Origin: Clostridia bacterium
GTDB lineage: Bacteria > Bacillota > Peptococcia > DRI-13 > SM3-B62
DNA length: 32,719 nt
Assembly: GCA_018433675.1 (NCBI GenBank)
Contig: JAHDQS010000015.1
Location: 126,170 to 158,888 of the forward strand
Direction of reading: 5' to 3'
Below, one piece after another: positions 27,425-32,719 of the stretch; position 1 is the first letter of the stretch, and every line of letters starts with the position of its first letter. Under the pieces are notes generated by a model. It did no database searches and was not told the origin of the DNA. It saw only the letters and a list, made by a program, of their open reading frames with translations. Both the position numbers and the translations under genes were made by a program.

Positions 27425-29524
27425 ATGAAGAAAGCCAAGGACATCATGACAGCGAAGCCTTTTTGTTTAAAAGTTTCAGACAGTGTTAAACATGCGGCTT
27501 TTGAGTTCAGGAAAAAGAAAATTGACGGAGCTCCTGTAGTTGATGAAAGGGGTAAACTGGTGGGCCTTTTTACCAAAGGGCATGTAATGGATGTGGTTGG
27601 TTTAGGACTTCCCGACGATACTCCCGTAGAAAAGCTAATGACTACCGAAGTAGTGACGGCATCAATGGGAACCCCTGTAAAAGACATCTGGGATACAAAA
27701 GTGGGTCGTATGCCTGTGGTGGACAAGACCGGAAAAGTAAAAGGAATAATCACCCGTACCGACTTGTTGAAGACATATGTTCGTGAGATTGAGCTTTCCC
27801 ATGATAAGCTGGAGGTTATACTGAATGCGGCATATAATGCAATTATCGCTGTGGACAAGGAAGGCAACATTACAAATTGGAATCAGGCGGCGGAAAGGAT
27901 AACGGGAATTTTGGCTAAAGATGCCGTGGATAAACGTGTTATGGATGTTATCCCTACAACAGGGCTTTTAGATACCCTGCGTACAGGAGAGTGCAAGTAT
28001 AGTAAAAAAATACAGTTTGGTAATGTAACGGCTATTACTAACCGTTCACCCATAATAAAGGGCGGTAAAACTATTGGGGCTGTATCCGTATTTCAGGATA
28101 TATCCGATCTGGAACATATAGCTTCCGAATTAAAAGCTTCCAAAGAATTGAACAAGGAGCTAAATTCCCTTATCGATTCGGTCTATGATGGCTTGTACAT
28201 TACTGACGGCAAGGGATATACGACACGCATCAACAAATCTTATACTAGGATAACAGGTGTTAAGGCGGAAGAAGTAATCGGCAAACACATGCAAGAACTT
28301 GTTGATGTAGGCTATTATTCGCAGTCAGTAACACTGATCGTGTTGGAAAAGAAACAGCCGGTTACAATCATGCATACCATTAAAGGTTCGAAACGTTGTT
28401 TGATAACCGGGAATCCCATTGTCGATGAAAATGGCGAGATAATAAGTGTTGTTACTACAGTGCGGGACATTACCGAGCTTATAAATCTAAAAGAGAAGCT
28501 GGAGAAGACGGAAAGGCTGACGCGAAAATATCATTTTGAGCTGGAGCATCTACGTCAGCAACAAATGGGCAGTACAGAAATCATTGGGCAGAGCAAAGAG
28601 ACAAAACAGCTACTTGATTTGGCTTATCGAGCCTCTCAGGTTGACGCCACTGTGCTTCTTTTAGGCGAAACCGGGGTTGGCAAGGATGTTATAGCACTGA
28701 CCATACACAAAAATAGTCCGCGCAAGAATGGACCTTTTATTAAGTTAAACTGCGCAGCTATTCCCGAGAGCTTACTGGAATCAGAATTATTCGGCTATGA
28801 AAAAGGAGCATTCACAGGTGCGCAGAGTAAAGGCAAACCCGGTATGTTTGAACTTGCCGATACAGGTACTATTTTGCTTGACGAGATTGGGGATTTGCCG
28901 CTAAATCTTCAAGGCAAACTGTTGAGAGTCTTGCAAGAAATGGAGGTCACGCGTATCGGAGGGACAAAGCCTCAAAAACTGGACACCAGAATCATCGCGG
29001 CAACAAATAAAGACCTAAAGCTTTTAGCGAAAAAGGGAGAGTTTCGCGAAGACCTGTTTTATAGATTAAATGTTATTCCGATAGAAATTTCACCTCTCCG
29101 GCGGAGGCGTGAAGATATTCCGCTTTTGATCATACACTATTTAAACTTTTTTAATAGCAAATATGGTAGTGTAAAACAGTTCAGTAGTCAGGCTTTGGAA
29201 GTTCTCTATGACTACGACTGGCCCGGTAATGTCCGGGAGTTGAAAAATCTGATAGAACGATTGGTTGTTATTGTACGTGAAGATCTGATTGACCGTGAGA
29301 ATATCTGGGCTTTATTATATAAACAGAATTTGATAGGGCCTGACATCCTGTCCCAGGTGCAGGATATGTCTCTGGAGGAGGCTGTGGCCGATTTGGAAAG
29401 ACACATGATAACTAAGGCGCTGGACAGACACAAAAGTACCCGCAGGGCTGCGGCCGTATTAAGGGTAAGCCAGCCTACCGTAGTCAGGAAAGCCAGAAAG
29501 TATGGAATAAAGAACAACTCCTAG
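27425..29524 (+). CDS. Sigma-54-dependent transcriptional activator (CBS-PAS-PAS-AAA+-Fis)
   Basis: 699 residues. Two CBS motifs (about residues 1-125; AKDIMTAKPFCLKVSDSVKHA and VEKLMTTEVVTASM) may bind an adenine nucleotide or related ligand. Two PAS domains follow (about 130-230 and 245-355). The AAA+ domain (about 380-610) has Walker A GETGVGKD at 414-421, the sigma-54 contact loop GAFTGA at 461-466 and Walker B-like ILLDEIGDLP. A Fis/TyrR-type helix-turn-helix (about 665-695; STRRAAAVLRVSQPTVVRKA) ends the protein. All ATPase motifs look intact, so it should be active. GGAGGGGG is just before ATG 27425. Position directly upstream of a -24/-12 promoter and the CoA-transferase/thiolase genes suggests it controls them. 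There is no receiver domain, so the signal probably enters through CBS or PAS. Confidence 0.93.
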   Translation: MKKAKDIMTAKPFCLKVSDSVKHAAFEFRKKKIDGAPVVDERGKLVGLFTKGHVMDVVGLGLPDDTPVEKLMTTEVVTASMGTPVKDIWDTKVGRMPVVDKTGKVKGIITRTDLLKTYVREIELSHDKLEVILNAAYNAIIAVDKEGNITNWNQAAERITGILAKDAVDKRVMDVIPTTGLLDTLRTGECKYSKKIQFGNVTAITNRSPIIKGGKTIGAVSVFQDISDLEHIASELKASKELNKELNSLIDSVYDGLYITDGKGYTTRINKSYTRITGVKAEEVIGKHMQELVDVGYYSQSVTLIVLEKKQPVTIMHTIKGSKRCLITGNPIVDENGEIISVVTTVRDITELINLKEKLEKTERLTRKYHFELEHLRQQQMGSTEIIGQSKETKQLLDLAYRASQVDATVLLLGETGVGKDVIALTIHKNSPRKNGPFIKLNCAAIPESLLESELFGYEKGAFTGAQSKGKPGMFELADTGTILLDEIGDLPLNLQGKLLRVLQEMEVTRIGGTKPQKLDTRIIAATNKDLKLLAKKGEFREDLFYRLNVIPIEISPLRRRREDIPLLIIHYLNFFNSKYGSVKQFSSQALEVLYDYDWPGNVRELKNLIERLVVIVREDLIDRENIWALLYKQNLIGPDILSQVQDMSLEEAVADLERHMITKALDRHKSTRRAAAVLRVSQPTVVRKARKYGIKNNS

Positions 29525-29525
29525 A

Positions 29526-29541
29526 GATACGATGCTGTATC
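29526..29541. promoter_or_regulatory. Half-spaced dyad, possible activator site 1
   Basis: GATAC (29526-29530) and GTATC (29537-29541) are perfect arms around GATGCT. The core CGATGC followed closely by TGTATCG resembles the two longer sites downstream but is 5 bp shorter, so it may be a weak or partial site. It lies at the activator's stop codon. Confidence 0.4.
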
Positions 29542-29546
29542 GGATG

Positions 29547-29564
29547 CGATGCAATATCGTATCG
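29547..29564. promoter_or_regulatory. Upstream activator-binding site 2 (candidate)
   Basis: CGATGCAATATCGTATCG, an 18-bp imperfect dyad. It differs at only two positions from the site at 29627-29644. Its centre is about 150 bp from the -24 GG, a usual distance for a sigma-54 enhancer. Confidence 0.6.
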
Positions 29565-29605
29565 AAATAAGACGTGCGTTATGACGGAGTTAGCTGCATA
29601 TTTTT

Positions 29606-29665
29606 AGAAAGAAGAGGGAACAAGTGCGATGCAAAATTGTATCGCACCTGTTCCCTCTTCTTTCT
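29606..29665. repeat. 60-bp near-perfect palindrome enclosing an activator site
   Basis: Arms at 29606-29622 and 29649-29665 pair over 17 bp (AGAAAGAAGAGGGAACA with its exact complement). After one A/C mismatch a further 10 bp (one G-T) close on an AAAT loop at 29634-29637. As RNA this would be a very stable hairpin that could end the activator transcript, but it lacks a clean T-run. Confidence 0.85.
29627..29644. promoter_or_regulatory. Upstream activator-binding site 3 (candidate)
   Basis: CGATGCAAAATTGTATCG, at the exact centre of the 60-bp palindrome. With the site at 29547 it gives the consensus CGATGCAAWATYGTATCG. The two are 80 bp apart, and this centre is about 72 bp upstream of the -24 GG. 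Confidence 0.65.
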
Positions 29666-29704
29666 TTGAAACAGAAATACCAAGGCTTTTGAGGCATGTT
29701 GAGA

Positions 29705-29721
29705 TTGGCATGGTATTTGCT
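29705..29721 (+). promoter_or_regulatory. Sigma-54 (-24/-12) promoter of the CoA-transferase operon
   Basis: TTGGCATGGTATTTGCT matches the consensus YTGGCACGRNNNTTGCW at all defined positions but one. GG (29707-29708) and GC (29719-29720) are separated by exactly 10 bp. It is 46 bp upstream of the first gene and just downstream of a sigma-54 activator gene. Confidence 0.9.
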
Positions 29722-29767
29722 AGGTTATATAGGCAGAGCATGAAAACAAAAAAAGGGGTGAGTCTGA

Positions 29768-30451
29768 ATGAGCAAGATAAGTGACTTGAAGACAGTCATG
29801 GATCGCATCAAAGATGGTAATGTGATAATGATAGGAGGATTTTTAGCTGTCGGAACACCGGAGGGATTTGTAGATGCGATAGTAGAAAAGGGAACACGCA
29901 ATTTAACTGTAATTGGGAACGATACGGGCTTTTTAGACAAGGGCATAGGTAAGCTTGTTGTCAGTAAACAGATCAAGAAGGCTATTGTGTCGCATGTCGG
30001 AACTAATGCTGAGACTGGGCGCCAAATGAATGCTAAAGAGATGGACGTAGAGCTGGTGCCGCAGGGAACGCTGGCTGAAAGAATTAGAGCCGGCGGCGGC
30101 GGACTTGGGGGTATTTTGACTCCGACAGGGGTAGGTACGATTGCGGAAGAGGGAAAACAAAAGATGATTATTAATAATAAGGAATACGTGTTGGAATTAC
30201 CGATACGAGCAGAGATAGCTTTAATAAAAGCCTATAAAGCCGATAAAAAAGGGAATTTAGTTTTCCGAGCCACCAGTAGGAATTTTAACCCCTTAATGGC
30301 GATGGCAGCCGACTATGTTGCTGTTGAAGCAGAGAATATTGTCGAGGTCGGTGAGATTGATCCTGATGAAGTGATGATGCCCGGCGTTTTCGTGGACGCT
30401 ATTGTCCTAGCGAAACAACCGGCAATTGATGAAGTGAAAGGTGGTGCGTAA
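29768..30451 (+). CDS. ctfA: Acetate/butyrate-acetoacetate CoA-transferase, subunit A
   Basis: 227 residues of the 3-oxoacid CoA-transferase alpha family (CtfA/AtoD type). The N-terminal [31 protein letters not shown] is followed by [32 protein letters not shown] and TPTGVGT. It moves CoA between acyl-CoA and free acids such as acetate, butyrate or acetoacetate. AGGGGTGAG stands before ATG 29768. It is first in an operon with subunit B and a thiolase and read from the -24/-12 promoter. Direction (making or using acetoacetate/butyrate) cannot be told from the sequence. Confidence 0.93.
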   Translation: MSKISDLKTVMDRIKDGNVIMIGGFLAVGTPEGFVDAIVEKGTRNLTVIGNDTGFLDKGIGKLVVSKQIKKAIVSHVGTNAETGRQMNAKEMDVELVPQGTLAERIRAGGGGLGGILTPTGVGTIAEEGKQKMIINNKEYVLELPIRAEIALIKAYKADKKGNLVFRATSRNFNPLMAMAADYVAVEAENIVEVGEIDPDEVMMPGVFVDAIVLAKQPAIDEVKGGA

Positions 30452-30452
30452 A

Positions 30453-31106
30453 ATGAATAGTCGGGAGATTATTGCCAGAAGAGTGGGACAGGAATTTAAA
30501 AATGGCAACCTAGTAAATTTGGGGATTGGTATGCCTACAATGGTAGCCAATTATGTACCGGAGGGAGTTGAAGTCACTTTCCAGTCGGAAAACGGTATCG
30601 TCGGTATGGGTCCTGTCCCGCCTAAAGGACAGGAAGATCCGGATATCAGTAATGCGGGAGGCCAGCCTGTTACGATTCTTCCCGGTGGAGCCTATTTTGA
30701 CAGTTGTTTTTCCTTTATGGTTATTAGGGGAGGACGTTTAGATATTACTGTGTTAGGCGGATTGCAGGTTGACGAGAAGGGGAATTTAGCGAATTGGATG
30801 GTACCGGGTAAAATCGTACCGGGTATGGGCGGAGCGATGGATTTAACAGTTGGAGCTAAGAAGGTAATCATTGCGATGGAGCATTGTGCGAAAGACGGCA
30901 GTCCTAAAATCCTGAAAAAATGCACTTTGCCTCTGACTGCTAAGGAAGAAGTAGATTTGATCGTAACGGAAAAAGCGGTAATACAAGTTACAAAAGAGGG
31001 ATTCCTCTTGAAGGAGTTAGGGCCGGGGGTAACGGTAGACGAGGTGAAAAAAGCAACAGGGGCTGAATTGATAGTTAGCCCTGAACTGAAAGAAATGGAA
31101 ATATAG
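30453..31106 (+). CDS. ctfB: Acetate/butyrate-acetoacetate CoA-transferase, subunit B
   Basis: 217 residues. It carries the catalytic glutamate in [10 protein letters not shown] (Glu46), followed by [17 protein letters not shown] and the [18 protein letters not shown] block typical of the beta subunit. ATG 30453 is chosen because AAGGTGG lies 8 nt upstream and one base separates it from the subunit A stop; the in-frame GTGs at 30441 and 30444 overlap subunit A and lie inside or before that ribosome site. It forms the active enzyme with subunit A. Confidence 0.93.
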   Translation: MNSREIIARRVGQEFKNGNLVNLGIGMPTMVANYVPEGVEVTFQSENGIVGMGPVPPKGQEDPDISNAGGQPVTILPGGAYFDSCFSFMVIRGGRLDITVLGGLQVDEKGNLANWMVPGKIVPGMGGAMDLTVGAKKVIIAMEHCAKDGSPKILKKCTLPLTAKEEVDLIVTEKAVIQVTKEGFLLKELGPGVTVDEVKKATGAELIVSPELKEMEI

Positions 31107-31137
31107 TGTTATGTAAAATTAGAAAGGAGATAACATT

Positions 31138-32313
31138 ATGCGGGAAGTTCTAATAGTTGGGGCGGTAAGGACGCCAGTCGGTTCGTTTGGTGGGAGTTTG
31201 AAAGATATACCAGCGCAGGAATTGGGAAGCATCGTCATTAAAGAGGCCTTGGCCAGAGCGAAGGTCAAACCGGAAGCGGTCGAAGATGTGATTATGGGAT
31301 GTGTATTGCAGGCAGGCTTAGGGCAGAATGTGGCCCGGCAGGCTTCTTTGAAGGCCGGAATACCTGATAATGTACCGGCTATGACAATAAATAAAGTATG
31401 TGGTTCCGGGCTGAAAGCAGTATGCTTGGCAGCACAAGAAATTGCCCTTGGTGATGCGGATATCGTTGTGGCCGGCGGGATGGAGAATATGTCCATGGCA
31501 CCGTATGCATTACCCAAGGCTCGCTTCGGCTACAGGATGGGACAGGGTCAGATAGTTGATACCATGGTTAATGACGGACTGTGGTGTGCGACGAACAACT
31601 ATCACATGGGAATCACGGCTGAAAATATTGCGGAAAGATGGAATATCAGCCGTGAAGAGCAGGATGCTTTTGCTGCCAAAAGCCAAAATAAAGCAGAAAA
31701 AGCCATCGTAGAAAATCGGTTTGCCGAGGAGATTGTGCCTGTGCAGATACCTGTTAAAGGCGGGGTGAAAGAATTTGCTGTTGATGAGTTTCCACGGGCG
31801 GGAGTTACGGCTGAGTCTTTGGCTAAGCTAAGGCCTGCCTTTAAAAAAGACGGAACGGTCACAGCCGGAAATGCCTCGGGTATCAATGACGGAGCGGCGG
31901 CATTAGTACTTGTTTCGAGGGAAAAGGCTGAAAAAATGGGCTTGGAACCTTTGGCAGTCTTTAAGGCCGGAGCCTCTGCTGCGGTGGATCCCGCAATCAT
32001 GGGCATAGGTCCGGTGGAGGCTACAAAGAAAGCCCTGAAAAAAGCCGGCTGGCAATTAGGTGACGTGGAACTGATCGAAGCAAATGAAGCTTTTGCCGCT
32101 CAATCATTGGCCGTAGCAAAAGACTTAGGGTTTAAGATGGATATTGTCAATGTCAATGGTGGCGCAATTGCTTTAGGTCACCCGATAGGAGCAAGTGGAG
32201 CCCGTATCTTGGTAACCCTTCTTTATGAAATGCAGAAACGGGGAGCGAAGAAAGGTTTAGCCACCCTATGCATCGGAGGAGGACAGGGAACGGCCGTATT
32301 GGTTGAAAAATAG
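31138..32313 (+). CDS. atoB: Acetyl-CoA C-acetyltransferase (thiolase)
   Basis: 391 residues, standard length. Active-site Cys88 is in [11 protein letters not shown], the histidine in [18 protein letters not shown], and the second Cys in [11 protein letters not shown] near the C-terminus. It condenses two acetyl-CoA to acetoacetyl-CoA or does the reverse. AAAGGAG precedes ATG 31138 by a good spacing. Together with the CoA-transferase this covers acetoacetate activation and cleavage or butyrate-type C4 metabolism. The hydroxybutyryl-CoA and crotonase genes are not in the window. A small GGTTG/CAACC hairpin follows at 32313-32327. Confidence 0.96.
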   Translation: MREVLIVGAVRTPVGSFGGSLKDIPAQELGSIVIKEALARAKVKPEAVEDVIMGCVLQAGLGQNVARQASLKAGIPDNVPAMTINKVCGSGLKAVCLAAQEIALGDADIVVAGGMENMSMAPYALPKARFGYRMGQGQIVDTMVNDGLWCATNNYHMGITAENIAERWNISREEQDAFAAKSQNKAEKAIVENRFAEEIVPVQIPVKGGVKEFAVDEFPRAGVTAESLAKLRPAFKKDGTVTAGNASGINDGAAALVLVSREKAEKMGLEPLAVFKAGASAAVDPAIMGIGPVEATKKALKKAGWQLGDVELIEANEAFAAQSLAVAKDLGFKMDIVNVNGGAIALGHPIGASGARILVTLLYEMQKRGAKKGLATLCIGGGQGTAVLVEK

Positions 32314-32328
32314 GTTGCAAATCAACCC

Positions 32329-32357
32329 TTGATGAATAAATTGGTTTGTGATAGTAT
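32329..32357 (+). promoter_or_regulatory. Promoter of the glycine riboswitch transcript
   Basis: TTGATG (32329-32334), 17 bp, TAGTAT (32352-32357), ending about 25 bp before the first recognisable riboswitch sequence. Confidence 0.6.
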
Positions 32358-32380
32358 CTAGTTAAATCCATATGATATTC

Positions 32381-32551
32381 GGAAGAAGGGCAACGGGAGA
32401 GACTTGCGAAAGCAGGCGCCGAAGGAGCAAATGGCAGAAACTCTCAGGCAAAAGGACCGACCCTGACGAACTCTGGAGAGCTCGCAACAGTTGTTGCGGC
32501 ACCGATGGGGAAACCGGCAAAACCGGCAATCTCTCAGGTTACAGGACAGAG
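32381..32551 (+). promoter_or_regulatory. Tandem glycine riboswitch
   Basis: Two glycine aptamers in series. The first has GGGAGAGAC (about 32395), CAGGCGCCGAAGGAGCAA (32413-32430) and ACTCTCAGGCAAAAGGAC (32440-32457). The second has ACTCTGGAGAG (32470-32480), GCGGCACCGATGGGGAAAC (32497-32515) and ATCTCTCAGG followed by ACAGGACAGAG. Both match the gcvT-type class. The closing P1 stem of aptamer 2, CTCTG (32471-32475) with CAGAG (32547-32551), shares its 3' strand with the terminator, so glycine binding should prevent termination and turn expression on. The regulated gene is beyond the right edge; glycine cleavage or transport is usual. Confidence 0.95.
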
Positions 32552-32581
32552 GCCTACTTATTAAGCAGGCCTCTGTTTTTT
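32547..32581 (+). terminator. Riboswitch expression-platform terminator
   Basis: CAGAGGCCT (32547-32555) pairs with AGGCCTCTG (32567-32575), extended by CTT/AAG after one mismatch, followed by six T (32576-32581). The left arm overlaps the aptamer-2 closing stem, making the two structures mutually exclusive. Confidence 0.92.
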
Positions 32582-32584
32582 ATG

Positions 32585-32719
32585 GTGCGCCCGGTGAGCG
32601 CACGTTCTAAAGGGTGAAAGTCCCGAGCCCACCCGGTAGCGGGAAGGGTATAGCCGAACACCAAGGGTGTCCATCGCGAGGTGGAATCTGGAGAAAGGTG
32701 TAAGCAAATCTCTGGCCTG
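32585..32719 (+). mobile_element. Group IIC-like intron, 5' part (runs off the window)
   Basis: From GTGCG at 32585 the sequence follows domain I of bacterial class C group II introns: GTGCGCCCGG, AAAGGGTGAAAGTCCCGA, ATAGCCGAACACCAAGGGTG and GAGGTGGAATCTG, in the order and spacing I recall from the Oceanobacillus-type IIC intron. The position is diagnostic as well: class C introns insert just after intrinsic terminator hairpins, and this one begins 3 nt after the riboswitch terminator's T-run. The reverse transcriptase ORF, domains V-VI and 3' end are outside the window, so completeness and activity cannot be judged. Confidence 0.85.

Noticed and set aside
27355-27870. 171-codon minus-strand ORF at the 5' end of the sigma-54 activator gene
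   Set aside because: It is antisense to clear CBS and PAS domains, and its Ser/Thr/Pro-rich composition is a shadow artefact.
32372-32617. 81-codon ORF spanning the glycine riboswitch
   Set aside because: The sequence is fully explained as structured RNA (two aptamers and a terminator) running into the intron start.

Overview
The window comes from a spore-forming, anaerobic member of the Firmicutes, most likely class Clostridia. The evidence is a GerW (YtfJ) family spore protein, a ferredoxin-dependent indolepyruvate oxidoreductase, a butyrate/acetoacetate-type CoA-transferase with thiolase, strong AGGAGG-type ribosome binding sites, and a Firmicutes-style purine operon (separate purS, small purL, PurF with propeptide and Fe-S cysteines). 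Species cannot be assigned from sequence alone.

Layout. (1) 1-5206, plus strand: a large alpha-2-macroglobulin-like protein cut by the left edge, translationally coupled to a Memo-family (AmmeMemoRadiSam system B) protein with a lipoprotein-like N-terminus. (2) 5228-6297, minus strand: a DUF4363/DUF421 membrane pair. (3) 6460-8651: a C_GCAxxG_C_C cysteine protein, then a DUF2953 membrane protein and GerW, closed by a hairpin, facing a minus-strand membrane protein of unknown function. (4) 8862-11190: iorAB. (5) 11242-23065: a complete, tightly packed purEBCSQLFMNHD operon behind a near-consensus sigma-A promoter and a leader hairpin that looks like an attenuator. All steps from PRPP to IMP are present except purK. 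(6) 23167-26096: a membrane diguanylate cyclase, a strong hairpin terminator, and glmS. (7) 26096-27282: an AT-rich decayed segment with a broken acyltransferase-3 gene, unrecognised debris, and an antitoxin followed by a 5'-truncated RelE-type toxin. (8) 27425-32313: a CBS-PAS-PAS-AAA+-Fis sigma-54 activator, an intergenic region with repeated dyad sites and a near-perfect -24/-12 promoter, and a CoA-transferase (A and B subunits) plus acetyl-CoA acetyltransferase operon. (9) 32329-32719: a promoter, a tandem glycine riboswitch with its terminator, and directly after the terminator the 5' end of a group IIC-like intron that runs off the right edge.

Two regulatory arrangements stand out. The first is a self-contained sigma-54 circuit: activator gene, two 18-bp dyads 80 bp apart (one at the heart of a 60-bp palindrome), and a -24/-12 promoter in front of acetoacetyl-CoA/butyrate-type genes. 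The second is a group II intron inserted just past the terminator of a glycine riboswitch, which should place the intron under glycine-dependent antitermination. No CRISPR array, tRNA, rRNA or prophage was seen. Apart from these arrangements and the decayed segment, the window is mostly conserved housekeeping metabolism.
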